Notes: generated from the letters alone by a model not told the origin. 64,000 nucleotides of DNA from Algoriphagus taiwanensis (GCF_036245645.1 NZ_BTPE01000011.1:1-64000), one strand, 5' to 3'; shown: positions 16,343-25,379, numbered from the stretch's first letter. Made by a program: numbers and translations.

Positions 16343-16380
16343 AAAAAGTCTCCCGGAGCATGGATTCTGGGAGACTTTTT
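16343..16380 (+). terminator. intrinsic terminator after rpmE
   Basis: AAAAAGTCTCCC (16343-16354) pairs perfectly with GGGAGACTTTTT (16369-16380), ending in a T run. Confidence 0.85.
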
Positions 16381-16392
16381 TATTTTTGTCCC

Positions 16393-17589
16393 ATGAAGCA
16401 AATCCTTTTGTTTGACGATCCTGCCATCCGGGGTTCACTTTTGCCTTTCACTTTTACCCGCCCTGTTGCAGAAATCCGGGTAGGAATTCTGAAAATTTCC
16501 GAAAAGTGGGAGAAAATCAGCGGCAATCCTGTCTCTTTTCTTACCCAACCCTATTTGGATAAGAAGTTTCCGCGAACTGAAGGTGATCATCTGGCGATCA
16601 ATGCTGGGTTTCTTCCCTCAAAAGAACTGATTCAATCGCTAAAAAAGCTGGATTCGGATGAAGCCTTGTTTTTGGGGAAGATACCTGTGGCTGCCTATAT
16701 CGGTGAAACAGAAAAAAATCTTTCTTTTTTCTCCAACAAGAAACCCGTTCAGCTGGATTTTCAGCCCACTTTCATTCAGCATACTTGGGATATCTTCCGG
16801 TTCAATGGGGAAGCCATTCGCTCCGATTTTGGCTTATTGACAGCGGGCCGGACAAGTCAAGCAATCACTGATCCGCATACCATTGTTTACTCTCCGGAAA
16901 ACATCTTTTTGGAGGAAGGGGTGAAAATCAAAGCCGCCGTTCTAAATGCAGAAGGTGGGCCGATTTACTTGGGAAAGAATTCCGAAGTTCAGGAAGGTTC
17001 TTTGATTCGTGGTCCTTTTGCCTTGGGTGAGGGCTCTACAGTGAATATGGGAGCAAAACTCAGAGGTGATACCACGGTAGGACCCTATTCTAAAGTGGGA
17101 GGTGAGATTTCCAATTCGGTCATTTTTGGTTATTCCAATAAAGGTCACGAAGGCTTTTTGGGCAATTCTGTCATTGGGGAGTGGTGCAATCTCGGCGCAG
17201 ATACCAATACCTCCAATTTGAAAAACAACTATGCTCCGGTCAAACTTTGGGACTATACCAAGGGAGGCTTTGCCAACACCGGACTCCAATTTTGCGGTCT
17301 GATGATGGGAGACCATAGCAAGTGCGGGATCAATACCATGTTCAATACCGGAACTGTGGTCGGCGTAGGCGCCAATATATTCGGAGACGGATTTCCAAGA
17401 AATTTCATTCCATCATTCTCCTGGGGTGGTGCAGCCGGATTCTCGACCTTTAGTTTTGCAAAGTTTGTGGAAGCGGCCCGGGTCGTGTTTTCCCGAAGGT
17501 CCAAGGAATGGGATGCCACTGAGCAGGAAATTCTGGAGCAGGTTTTTGAATTGACCAGAAACTACCGGATTTGGGATAAAACTACCTGA
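16393..17589 (+). CDS. GlmU-like sugar nucleotidyltransferase/acyltransferase-fold protein
   Basis: The 398-residue protein has an N-terminal domain specific to Bacteroidota GlmU-like proteins (MKQILLFDDPAIRGSLLPFT, TRPVAEIRVGILKISEKWE) and a C-terminal left-handed beta-helix built from hexapeptides (about 180-340). It is annotated in related genomes as a putative sugar nucleotidyltransferase; the substrate is unknown and the usual GlmU GxGxRM motif is not evident. ATG 16393 is chosen because the alternative at 16360 lies inside the rpmE terminator. holB begins six bases after the stop. Confidence 0.8.
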   Translation: MKQILLFDDPAIRGSLLPFTFTRPVAEIRVGILKISEKWEKISGNPVSFLTQPYLDKKFPRTEGDHLAINAGFLPSKELIQSLKKLDSDEALFLGKIPVAAYIGETEKNLSFFSNKKPVQLDFQPTFIQHTWDIFRFNGEAIRSDFGLLTAGRTSQAITDPHTIVYSPENIFLEEGVKIKAAVLNAEGGPIYLGKNSEVQEGSLIRGPFALGEGSTVNMGAKLRGDTTVGPYSKVGGEISNSVIFGYSNKGHEGFLGNSVIGEWCNLGADTNTSNLKNNYAPVKLWDYTKGGFANTGLQFCGLMMGDHSKCGINTMFNTGTVVGVGANIFGDGFPRNFIPSFSWGGAAGFSTFSFAKFVEAARVVFSRRSKEWDATEQEILEQVFELTRNYRIWDKTT

Positions 17590-17595
17590 CAGACT

Positions 17596-18735
17596 ATGCA
17601 ATTTGCCGAAATTCCTGGCTTGCCAGAGACCAAAGAGAAGCTTATCAATGCTGTCAAACTCAATCATTTGGCGCATGCCCTCTTGTTTCATGGTCCTGAA
17701 GGCTCCGCCAATCTTACTTTGGCTTTGGCTTTGGCCACCTATCTCTTTTGCGAAAATCCCGGAGAATCCGATTCCTGTGGTACCTGTAGTGCCTGTCAGC
17801 GGATGAAAAAGCTGATTCTTCCGGATATGAATTTTGCTTTTCCAGAGGTCGGAAAAGACAAAGACGAAGACAAAAAAGACGAGGAGGAAGACAAGCCGGA
17901 TACTATTACCCGATGGAGGGAGTTTGTACAGAAGCACCCATACGGCTCCATTCATGATTTTATTTACTTTTTGGGTTTTGAGAAAAAGCAGCTTAATATT
18001 TCCAGGGCAGCAGGAAGGCGTATTATTCAGACTCTTTCATTGATGTCCTTTGAGGGCGGGTACAAAATCATGCTGATCTGGGCTCCGGAGTATATGCATC
18101 CTTCTGCTGCCAACTCCTTGTTGAAAATACTGGAAGAGCCACCCGCCAAGACCATATTTATTTTGGTCACGGCGCAGGCGGATCAGTTGCTGACGACCAT
18201 TCTTTCCCGTACCCAAAAAATCCTTGTGCGCGCCTTTACAGATGAGGAAATCAAAGCCTATTTGGTTGATCAAGGGCTCTGTGACCCCAAATCCGCTGAG
18301 CAGATTGCTATGCTGGCTGATGGAAATCTGGGAGAAGCATTTCGGCTTTTGGCCAATACAGAAGATCATGCTGTTCGGGAAATCCGGGACTGGTTCCGCC
18401 TATGCGCCAGCAAAAACATGAAAGAGATCTTTGCGCTATCAGATCATTTTCACAAGAGGGACAAAGAAGCCCAAAAATCCATGATGCTGGCCGGATTGAA
18501 CGTGACAAGGGAGATTATGCTAAAAAATCTGGATGTAGATCAATTGCTTCGGACCACTGAAGAAGATCTGGACTTTATCTCCAAAATCAGTAAAAGAGTC
18601 TTGACCGAAGATCATGCTGAGCAGATGTATGAGGCGTTTAACCAGGCTCATTACCACCTTGAGCGAAACGGAAATGCCAAGATGATTTTCACGGATCTTT
18701 CTATGGACTTGCTCCTGCTCATGGCCAAATCCTAA
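17596..18735 (+). CDS. holB: DNA polymerase III subunit delta prime
   Basis: The 379-residue clamp-loader subunit resembles HolB/DnaX N-termini: FAEIPGLPETKEKLINAVK, then HALLFHGPEGSANLTLA. The P-loop lacks the GKT/S needed for ATP binding, as expected for delta prime. A zinc module of four Cys follows (FCENPGESDSCGTCSAC), and later SRAAGRRIIQTLSLMS and NSLLKILEEPPA with the sensor-like LSRTQ. A very acidic/basic insert (KDEDKKDEEEDKPD, about 95-108) is unusual. It acts in replication with tau and delta. It starts a plus-strand run ending at 22.8 kb. Confidence 0.9.
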   Translation: MQFAEIPGLPETKEKLINAVKLNHLAHALLFHGPEGSANLTLALALATYLFCENPGESDSCGTCSACQRMKKLILPDMNFAFPEVGKDKDEDKKDEEEDKPDTITRWREFVQKHPYGSIHDFIYFLGFEKKQLNISRAAGRRIIQTLSLMSFEGGYKIMLIWAPEYMHPSAANSLLKILEEPPAKTIFILVTAQADQLLTTILSRTQKILVRAFTDEEIKAYLVDQGLCDPKSAEQIAMLADGNLGEAFRLLANTEDHAVREIRDWFRLCASKNMKEIFALSDHFHKRDKEAQKSMMLAGLNVTREIMLKNLDVDQLLRTTEEDLDFISKISKRVLTEDHAEQMYEAFNQAHYHLERNGNAKMIFTDLSMDLLLLMAKS

Positions 18736-18738
18736 CCT

Positions 18739-19179
18739 ATGGACCAGCGCATAATCGGACGGAAAGAAAAAATAAGTCTCCCCAAACTGGGATTGAACCT
18801 AGTCTGGGCCAAGATCGATACAGGTGCTTATACCAGCAGTCTTCATGCAGAAGAAATTCGTGAAGAGGAGGTGGATGGAAAAAAAGTTCTCAAATTTCAG
18901 ATCCTGATGCCAGCCCATGAGAAGTTTACCGGAAAGACTCTGACTTTTGAAAAATACAGGGAAAAGAAAGTCAAAAATTCTTTCGGTCAGGCAGAAATCA
19001 GATATTTGATAGAAACTGAAATTAGCCTCGCAGGAGAAAAATTCATGGCGGAGTTTACACTATCTGATCGCTCTACCATGAAAAATTCCATTCTGCTGGG
19101 ACGAAAAATTCTTACCGGGAGATTTCTGGTAGATGTATCCAAGACCAATTTGGGAAAACCCTATCGCAGCAAAAAATGA
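18739..19179 (+). CDS. RimB-like retropepsin-fold protease (PF05618 family)
   Basis: The 146-residue protein matches the family labelled putative ATP-dependent zinc protease: IIGRKEKISLPKLGLNLVWAKIDTGAYTSS at 5-34 and NSILLGRKILTGRFLVDVS near the end. The DTGA motif (Asp27) and the ILLGR strand are those of retropepsin-like aspartic proteases, and structural work on the family supports that fold, so the zinc label is probably misleading. It begins 3 bases after holB and its stop overlaps the rimK start (ATGA). RimB partners of RimK are reported to work in S6 tail modification; the role here is inferred. Confidence 0.85.
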   Translation: MDQRIIGRKEKISLPKLGLNLVWAKIDTGAYTSSLHAEEIREEEVDGKKVLKFQILMPAHEKFTGKTLTFEKYREKKVKNSFGQAEIRYLIETEISLAGEKFMAEFTLSDRSTMKNSILLGRKILTGRFLVDVSKTNLGKPYRSKK

Positions 19180-20087
19180 AGATTGCCATCCTATCCAGAA
19201 ATCCCAGGCTCTATTCCACCAAAAGGCTTTTTGAAGAGATCAAGAAGGCTGGGCATGAGGCTTTGATCGTAGATCACAGCCTCTGTGATTTGATCATTGA
19301 GCAAAATGGTCCTTCGATCTTTTACAAGGGGCAGCCTTTGGAAGGGATTGATGCAATCATACCCCGCATCGGTGCTTCTGTTACCTTTTATGGAACGGCA
19401 GTTGTACGTCAATTTGAGCTGATGGGGGCATTTTCGGCAGTTACTTCTCAGGCGATTGTCCGAAGTAGAGATAAATTGAGAAGCTTGCAGATTCTTTCTA
19501 AAAATGGCTTGGGTATGCCCAAAACAGCCTTTACCAATTTTTCCAAAGGAGGAGAAAAACAGCTTATCGGTCAGGTAGGAGGGGCTCCGGTCATCATCAA
19601 ACTTTTGGAAGGTACGCAGGGGCTTGGGGTAGTTTTGGCAGAAACCAAAAAAGCAGCACAGTCAGTAGTCGAAGCTTTTCACGGACTGAAAGCCCGAATT
19701 ATCGTGCAGGAATACATCAAAGAGGCCAAAGGGGCAGATATCAGAGCCTTTGTGGTCCACGGCAAAGTAGTCGGGGCTATGAAGCGTCAGGGTGCTGAGG
19801 GTGAGTTTCGCTCCAATCTTCACCGGGGTGGAGTAGCCACTGTAATCAAATTAAGCCGAGCCGAAAAGCAGGCAGCCCTCAATGCGGCCAAAGCTCTGGG
19901 CTTGGATGTAGCGGGAGTGGACTTGCTTCAGTCAGACCGAGGCCCTTTAATTTTGGAAGTGAACAGTTCACCGGGATTGCAGGGAATAGAAAGTGCCACC
20001 GGAGTCAATGTGGCGGGAGAAATTATCAAATACGTGGAGGCGGGAGTCCGAAAGATGCCTACCTTAAAAAGAGACAAAAATCAATGA
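19176..20087 (+). CDS. rimK: RimK-type ribosomal protein S6 glutamate ligase
   Basis: The 303-residue ATP-grasp enzyme starts MKIAILSRNPRLYSTKRL. RSRDKLRSLQILSKNGLGMPKT, VIIKLLEGTQGLGVVLAE, RIIVQEYIKEAKGADIRAFVV and LLILEVNSSPGLQGIE-type segments provide the nucleotide and metal sites. RimK adds glutamate residues to the C-terminus of ribosomal protein S6. Length matches E. coli RimK. It overlaps the protease gene before it and hemC after it by four bases each, so the three are translationally coupled. rpsF is not in the window, so the substrate tail cannot be checked. Confidence 0.93.
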   Translation: MKIAILSRNPRLYSTKRLFEEIKKAGHEALIVDHSLCDLIIEQNGPSIFYKGQPLEGIDAIIPRIGASVTFYGTAVVRQFELMGAFSAVTSQAIVRSRDKLRSLQILSKNGLGMPKTAFTNFSKGGEKQLIGQVGGAPVIIKLLEGTQGLGVVLAETKKAAQSVVEAFHGLKARIIVQEYIKEAKGADIRAFVVHGKVVGAMKRQGAEGEFRSNLHRGGVATVIKLSRAEKQAALNAAKALGLDVAGVDLLQSDRGPLILEVNSSPGLQGIESATGVNVAGEIIKYVEAGVRKMPTLKRDKNQ

Positions 20088-21019
20088 GTTATAAAGTAAA
20101 AATCGGAACCAGAGGAAGTAAACTGGCTCTATGGCAGGCCTATCATGTAGAGGACCTGCTGCAGCAGGCCGGGATGGAGACCGAGATTGTGCTGATCGAC
20201 ACCAAAGGGGATCAAGTCTTGGATGTTTCCATTGCCAAAATCGGGAGCAAGGGAGTTTTTACCCAGGAATTGGAAGATCAGCTCATGGACGGGAGGATTG
20301 ATATTGCGGTCCACTCGGCCAAGGATATGCAATCCAGATTGGATGAGGCTTTTGAGTTGATCGCTTTTACGGAGCGGGAGCAGGTCAATGATGTGTTGCT
20401 GTCCAATGACAAAGAGATCAGTCTCTCTTCTACCGAAAAACCTCTGGTTATTGGCACTTCTTCGACACGCAGAGTAGCGACTTTGAAGCATTTTTATCCC
20501 CACGTGAAAACAGTGGAGGTCAGGGGAAATCTTCAAACCCGTATCAGAAAGATGGAGGAAGGACTTTGTGATGCTTTGTTGTTGGCTTTTGCAGGAGTTC
20601 ACCGGATGGGATATGATGATCAAATAGCGCAGTTGTTGAGTTTGGAGGAGTTTATTCCGGCTGTGGGACAGGGTTCAGTGGCCATTGAATCTGCCAAATC
20701 TTTGAATCCCGAAATCAGGGAAAAAATTATCCAAGCATGTAATCATTCGGAGACAGAAGCCCAGCTTCGGGCAGAACGCGCCTATCTCAGAGTCTTGGAA
20801 GGGGGATGCAGTATTCCTGTTTTTGCTTTAGCTTCGGTAAGTGGAGAAAAGCTAAGCTTAGACGGTGGCATCATCAGTTTGGATGGGAAGCAAAGAATTC
20901 GTCTCTCCGTTTCCGGTGATAAAAATGACCCGGAGAGTCTCGGGGAGCAACTCGCTGAACAGGTTCTCCAAGCGGGAGGAAAAGAAATTTTGGAAGAGAT
21001 TAAAAAAACAATTCGCTGA
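20084..21019 (+). CDS. hemC: hydroxymethylbilane synthase
   Basis: The 311-residue enzyme (porphobilinogen deaminase) joins four porphobilinogen units into hydroxymethylbilane in heme synthesis. It shows IGTRGSKLALWQA (7-19), the catalytic Asp81 in AVHSAKDMQ, the GTSSTRR and RGNLQTR substrate-binding segments, and Cys242 in EGGCSIPVFALA, which anchors the dipyrromethane cofactor. The sequence is complete. It overlaps rimK by four bases and is followed one base later by the cyclophilin gene. Other heme genes are not in the window. Confidence 0.96.
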   Translation: MSYKVKIGTRGSKLALWQAYHVEDLLQQAGMETEIVLIDTKGDQVLDVSIAKIGSKGVFTQELEDQLMDGRIDIAVHSAKDMQSRLDEAFELIAFTEREQVNDVLLSNDKEISLSSTEKPLVIGTSSTRRVATLKHFYPHVKTVEVRGNLQTRIRKMEEGLCDALLLAFAGVHRMGYDDQIAQLLSLEEFIPAVGQGSVAIESAKSLNPEIREKIIQACNHSETEAQLRAERAYLRVLEGGCSIPVFALASVSGEKLSLDGGIISLDGKQRIRLSVSGDKNDPESLGEQLAEQVLQAGGKEILEEIKKTIR

Positions 21020-21020
21020 T

Positions 21021-21866
21021 ATGAGAATCCATTTTAGAGGGCTTGCTCTTATCCTGGTTCTGTTGAGCTTTGCCGCTTGCGGACAAAACAAGGACTATTT
21101 GGTCACTATCGAGACCAGGCATGGGGATATCAAGGCCATTCTTTTTGATGATACTCCGGAGCACAAGAGCAACTTTATCGCTCTAGCTGAGGCAGGAAGG
21201 TTTGATTCGACTCAGTTTCACCGAATCATCCAAAACTTCATGGTGCAGGGAGGAGATGTCTTTGGCAAAGAGGGATTGCCAGCCCAAGAGTGGCCTACGC
21301 TTCCTGCTGAGATTCGTACCAATCATATCCATACCAAAGGCATGATTGCCGCAGCAAGGCAGGGAGACAACATCAATCCCCAAAAGAGGAGTAACGGGTC
21401 CCAGTTTTATATTGTAGATGGAAGGACCTATGAGGAGCAGGAGCTGACTACGGATTTTCCAGCTTTGCAAAAAGCGGTATTCCAGTATATGCAATTGGGT
21501 TCTGCTCAAGATCTCAAGCAGGAATACACCCGGCTTTATGAAGAGCAAAAATTTGACAGTTTGACCAATTTATTGCTTTCCAAGCGGGATGAAATCGCCG
21601 AAACTTTGAAAATTAAGCTGACCAAAGATTACACTCAGGAACAAATTCAAGCTTATGCAGAGATCGGGGGCGCTCCTCACTTGGATTTTGAATACACGGT
21701 TTTTGGACAGGTGCTTTCGGGATTGGATGTTGTGGATAAAATTGCCGCGGAACCTACCACCCGAGAAATGCCCAACACCCCAGTCTATATGAAGGTGACG
21801 GTAGAAAAAGTTTCTAAAAAGAAGATCGAAAAAGAATTTGGCTATGTCTACCCCGAATCCAAGTAA
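21021..21866 (+). CDS. cyclophilin-type peptidyl-prolyl isomerase lipoprotein
   Basis: The 281-residue protein has a lipoprotein signal (MRIHFRGLALILVLLSFAAC, Cys20) and a cyclophilin fold: VTIETRHGDIKAILFDDTPEH, FHRIIQNFMVQGGD with the catalytic-region Arg and Phe, NGSQFYIV, then after an insert of about 75 charged residues HLDFEYTVFGQVLSGLDVVDKIA. The split by a helical insert is common among Bacteroidota cyclophilins. It probably folds proteins in the periplasm. ATG 21021 is chosen because it gives the signal peptide; the frame is open far upstream inside hemC. Confidence 0.9.
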   Translation: MRIHFRGLALILVLLSFAACGQNKDYLVTIETRHGDIKAILFDDTPEHKSNFIALAEAGRFDSTQFHRIIQNFMVQGGDVFGKEGLPAQEWPTLPAEIRTNHIHTKGMIAAARQGDNINPQKRSNGSQFYIVDGRTYEEQELTTDFPALQKAVFQYMQLGSAQDLKQEYTRLYEEQKFDSLTNLLLSKRDEIAETLKIKLTKDYTQEQIQAYAEIGGAPHLDFEYTVFGQVLSGLDVVDKIAAEPTTREMPNTPVYMKVTVEKVSKKKIEKEFGYVYPESK

Positions 21867-22779
21867 ACCCAAAATCCTGATTACAGGCGCCAATGGGCTT
21901 TTGGGACAGAAATTAGTGGACCAATTGGTCACTCAGGGAAATTTTGAGGTAATCGCCACCGGAAGGGGGCCATCCCGGCTTTCAGGTGAAGGATTTCACT
22001 ATCAGGTCATGGATATTGAAAACAAGTCTGACGTCGAGTCAGTAATTGGAAACTTAAAACCCGATGTCCTGATCCACGGAGCTGCCATGACCCATGTGGA
22101 TGAATGTGAGCTGAATCAGGAGGCTTGCTTTCGTGCCAATGTCACTGCCACGCGATATTTGGTCTCAGCGGCTGAAAAGGTGAAAGCACATTTTATATTT
22201 GTTTCCACTGACTTCATCTTTTCCGGAGAAGACGGAATGAATCCCTACGATGAAAACGCCTCCCCTGACCCGGTGAATTACTACGGTCTGACCAAGCTCG
22301 AAGGAGAAGAATTGGTAAAGAACTCTTCCCTGTCATGGGCCATTGCTCGAACTGTATTGGTCTATGGAATCGCTCCGGGATTGAGCAGAAGCAATATCAT
22401 TCTATGGGTAAAATCATCTCTGGAGCAGGGTAAGGAAATTCAGGTGGTGGATGATCAAGTTCGGACTCCTACCTTGGCTGAGGACCTTGCGGCTGGATGT
22501 ATTTTGATAGCGGAGAAGCATGCCACCGGGATTTTCAATATCTCAGGAGGGGAATTGTTGACACCCTATGATATGGCTATCCAAACGGCAGATTTTTTTG
22601 GATTGGATAAAAGTCTCATCAATAGAACGGACTCCACCCGGTTTACTCAGCCGGCAAAAAGACCCATGAAAACAGGGTTTATTATCGATAAAGCAAGAAA
22701 ACAACTGGGTTTTGAGCCCAAAACTTTCCAAGCGGGAATAGGTATTTTAGCAAAACAAATTATCTTAGCCCGCTCTTAA
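21844..22779 (+). CDS. RfbD-like SDR-family oxidoreductase
   Basis: The 311-residue extended short-chain dehydrogenase resembles dTDP-4-dehydrorhamnose reductase: ILITGANGLLGQKLVDQL at the NAD(P) site, LIHGAAMTHVDECE, FVSTDFIFSGEDG and the catalytic YYGLTKLEGE (Tyr-x3-Lys). No rhamnose pathway genes surround it, so it may act on another nucleotide sugar or have been recruited for a different reductase role. ATG 21844 starts inside the last 23 bases of the cyclophilin gene. It ends the long plus-strand run. Confidence 0.8.
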   Translation: MSTPNPSKPKILITGANGLLGQKLVDQLVTQGNFEVIATGRGPSRLSGEGFHYQVMDIENKSDVESVIGNLKPDVLIHGAAMTHVDECELNQEACFRANVTATRYLVSAAEKVKAHFIFVSTDFIFSGEDGMNPYDENASPDPVNYYGLTKLEGEELVKNSSLSWAIARTVLVYGIAPGLSRSNIILWVKSSLEQGKEIQVVDDQVRTPTLAEDLAAGCILIAEKHATGIFNISGGELLTPYDMAIQTADFFGLDKSLINRTDSTRFTQPAKRPMKTGFIIDKARKQLGFEPKTFQAGIGILAKQIILARS

Positions 22780-22818
22780 AAAGCAGTTTATACCCTTAAT
22801 TTAACTTTAGCATTATCT

Positions 22819-24204
22819 ATGGCAGTAAGTTCTAATTCAGAGGACAGAGGTCAATTTGGATCCAGTCTCGGATTTATTATGGCGGCGGCCGGCTCCGCTG
22901 TAGGCTTGGGAAATATTTGGAGATTTCCTTACCTCACGGGAGAAAACGGTGGTGGAGCCTTTGTCTTTGTGTACATTCTCTGTGTGCTCTTTATCGGATT
23001 ACCTCTGCTTTTCAATGAAATTGCCTTAGGTAGAAAGTCCGGAAAAAACCCAATCGGTGCCATCCGTGAGACCGGAGGAAACAAATTCTGGCAGCTTGCC
23101 GGGGTCCTTTGCGTGTTGGTTTGTTTTTTCGTGTTCAGCTACTATTCTGTAATTGCAGGCTGGACCGTAGGCTATATCGTGACTGAAATCATCAATATTC
23201 CAGTTGATTTCGAAGAGTTTGTAGAAACACCTCTTTACGTGATTCCCCTGACTTTCCTCTTCATCTTAATGACCATTTTGATCGTTTTGGGAGGTGTTTC
23301 AGGAGGTATTGAAAAGGCAGCTAAATTTCTGATGCCTATCCTCTTTATCATCATCTTGTTTATTGCAGGCCGTTCGGTGACTCTGGAAGGTGCCGAGGCG
23401 GGTATCCAATATTACCTTAATCCGGACTTCTCCAAGATCAACGCCACCGTCGTTCTTCAGGCATTGGGTCAGGCGTTTTTCTCCATGTCAGTAGGCTGGG
23501 GTTTGATGATTACTTTTGGTTCATATCTGGACAAGAAGTCCAACATCATTCAGTCTTCCGGTTGGATTGCGGGCATGGATACTGCGGTTGCTCTTTTGGG
23601 AGGATTGATGGTATTCCCGGCTTTGTTTGCGCTTTTGCCAGGTAAAGATCCCGCTGCGGGTCCAGCTTTGGTTTTTGATGTGCTTCCGAGAGTATTTGAT
23701 GCCATGCCAGGGGGAAGTTTCATCGGTGCGCTTTTCTTCTTGCTTTTGATGGTGGCTGCATTGACTTCTACTATCTCTATGCTGGAAGTACCGGTGGCCT
23801 ATTTGATTGACGATCGTAAGTGGAACAGAAAGAAAGCTACCTGGACTGTAGGTATTGCTGCCATGTTGCTTTCTATTCCTTCCGCACTTTCTTCCATTGA
23901 GGGGAATTTCTTTGCAGAAATCAGATTCTCTTTCCTCAGCAACCCTATTGAAGGTTTCTTCGGAGCGATGGACTTTATCTTCGGAACTTTCGCGGTGATT
24001 GTGATCTGTTTGATGCTCTCGCTCTACACAGGTTGGGGTCAGAAGATCAGTGATTATGCAGACGAGTTGGCATTAGGCGCTCCTGGATTCAAAGGCTTTT
24101 CCCGGATGGCTTGGATATTCTTTATCAAGTGGGTTTGTCCGGTAGTGATTATCCTTTTGATCTTGAATATGATCGGCCTCTTTGGAGCTCCTCAAGCGGC
24201 GTAA
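22819..24204 (+). CDS. sodium-dependent transporter, NSS/SNF family
   Basis: The 461-residue membrane protein has about 11-12 membrane helices. The N-terminal FGSSLGFIMAAAGSAVGLGNIWRFPYL is the hallmark of the LeuT-like neurotransmitter:sodium symporter family and lines the sodium and substrate site. NGGGAFVFVYIL and ALGQAFFSMSVGWGLMITFGSYL match the conserved helices. Bacterial members import amino acids with sodium. Substrate is unknown. A terminator follows 20 bases after the stop. Confidence 0.93.
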   Translation: MAVSSNSEDRGQFGSSLGFIMAAAGSAVGLGNIWRFPYLTGENGGGAFVFVYILCVLFIGLPLLFNEIALGRKSGKNPIGAIRETGGNKFWQLAGVLCVLVCFFVFSYYSVIAGWTVGYIVTEIINIPVDFEEFVETPLYVIPLTFLFILMTILIVLGGVSGGIEKAAKFLMPILFIIILFIAGRSVTLEGAEAGIQYYLNPDFSKINATVVLQALGQAFFSMSVGWGLMITFGSYLDKKSNIIQSSGWIAGMDTAVALLGGLMVFPALFALLPGKDPAAGPALVFDVLPRVFDAMPGGSFIGALFFLLLMVAALTSTISMLEVPVAYLIDDRKWNRKKATWTVGIAAMLLSIPSALSSIEGNFFAEIRFSFLSNPIEGFFGAMDFIFGTFAVIVICLMLSLYTGWGQKISDYADELALGAPGFKGFSRMAWIFFIKWVCPVVIILLILNMIGLFGAPQAA

Positions 24205-24225
24205 GTTAAAATAATCTCCATTTCT

Positions 24226-24257
24226 ATAGCCAGTCCAAAAGACTGGCTATTTTTTTG
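24226..24257 (+). terminator. intrinsic terminator after the NSS transporter
   Basis: ATAGCCAGTC (24226-24235) and GACTGGCTAT (24241-24250) pair perfectly across a CAAAA loop and are followed by seven T. Confidence 0.9.
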
Positions 24258-24334
24258 GCATAGTTTTTCGTTAATGTCTTTGGTATTTTCGTATACTTGA
24301 AAAAGCATTTCATATTCACTTTCCCGAAATTTTA

Positions 24335-24694
24335 ATGAAGGTTCTGCTAGTAGAAGATGACACGGTTCATTTGATGATTTTGAAGAGGATTTTTGAAAAG
24401 TCAAATGATGAGGTGGTTGTGGCCAGAAATGGGAAAGAAGCTCTGATTCAACTGGAATTTGATCCTACTTTTCAAATTATCCTTACCGACATCATGATGC
24501 CCGAAATGGATGGGATTGAGCTTTTAAAACATGTGCGGGAGAGCGAAGAAACCAAGCAGATTCCTATCATCGGATTTACCGCAGGTGATGTCAATTATTA
24601 CAGGGAAAAATCTGCAGGTCAATTCAGTTGCCTAGTCCCCAAACCCATTGATTTTTTTGACTTGTACCAACTTGCAAAGTCCCAAGTCGCCTAA
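24335..24694 (+). CDS. single-domain response regulator
   Basis: The 119-residue protein is a lone receiver domain: acidic pair in LLVEDDT (residues 7-9), phospho-acceptor Asp52 in ILTDIMMPEMDG, the Thr of FTAGD and Lys103 in LVPKPID. It has no output domain, so it must signal by protein contact, as CheY-like and Spo0F-like proteins do. No kinase is adjacent; the nearest is the LytS-type protein near 4 kb, which has its own partner. A membrane transporter lies upstream and an outer-membrane protein downstream, neither clearly linked. Confidence 0.9.
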   Translation: MKVLLVEDDTVHLMILKRIFEKSNDEVVVARNGKEALIQLEFDPTFQIILTDIMMPEMDGIELLKHVRESEETKQIPIIGFTAGDVNYYREKSAGQFSCLVPKPIDFFDLYQLAKSQVA

Positions 24695-24759
24695 TTCTCT
24701 TTTTTCTGGCAAGAGAATTGCAAAAAGTGCGTTTATACCAAAACTAAACCGCACTACTC

Positions 24760-25359
24760 ATGAAAAAACTCACAATTCTCTTCGCGTTTCTATTAGCCTC
24801 CAATTGGGCTTTTTCCCAAAATGGCGTAGGCATCAAAGCTGGACTTAGCAGTACTAAAATTGATTTCAAAAACGAGAATTTTGTTCCTGCCGATGCGCAG
24901 ACTGGCTACCATATTGGCTTGTTTGGAAGATTTGGAGGGGCGGGATTCTTTGTTCAGCCCGAGTTACTTTTCACCCAGACCAGCGGTGATTTTGCCTTTG
25001 TCCCCGGAAGTGTCAGTGGAGGCACTCCGCCAGAAAATTACAAAGCTGAATTCAACCGTTTGGATATCCCAGTTTTGGTGGGTTTTCGGGTGTTCAAGGT
25101 AATCCGATTGATGGCCGGTCCTGTTGCCAGTATCAACATCAACTCCAAGCTCGAAGAATCCATTGATACTGTGGGTGAGGCTAATTTCAGCAATGCTACA
25201 TTGGGTTACCAAGCCGGGCTAGGAGTGGATATCGGCAACCTTTCCATCGAAGGAAAATATGAAGGAGGGCTGTCCAAAGTGACTCAAAACATTGGACAGT
25301 TTGAAACGGACAACCGAATCAATCAGTGGATTCTTTCGGTTGGATTTCGTCTGTTCTAA
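24760..25359 (+). CDS. outer-membrane beta-barrel protein (PorT-like)
   Basis: The 199-residue protein has a signal peptide (MKKLTILFAFLLASNWAFSQ) and then alternating strands typical of an eight-stranded barrel: GVGIKAGLSSTKIDF, YHIGLFGRFGGAGFFVQPELLFTQ, LDIPVLVGFRVFKVIRLMAGPVASI, LGYQAGLGVDIGNLSIEGKYEGGL and the final NQWILSVGFRLF ending in Phe. It fits the OMP_b-brl_2 type that is widespread in Bacteroidota. The role is unknown. The 123 bp inverted-repeat element follows 20 bases after the stop. Confidence 0.85.
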   Translation: MKKLTILFAFLLASNWAFSQNGVGIKAGLSSTKIDFKNENFVPADAQTGYHIGLFGRFGGAGFFVQPELLFTQTSGDFAFVPGSVSGGTPPENYKAEFNRLDIPVLVGFRVFKVIRLMAGPVASININSKLEESIDTVGEANFSNATLGYQAGLGVDIGNLSIEGKYEGGLSKVTQNIGQFETDNRINQWILSVGFRLF

Positions 25360-25379
25360 TTTTCTGATTTCCAATAAAA

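Noticed and set aside
24192..24404. 70-codon minus-strand frame between transporter and receiver genes
   Set aside because: It covers the transporter terminator and the receiver start and has no family features.
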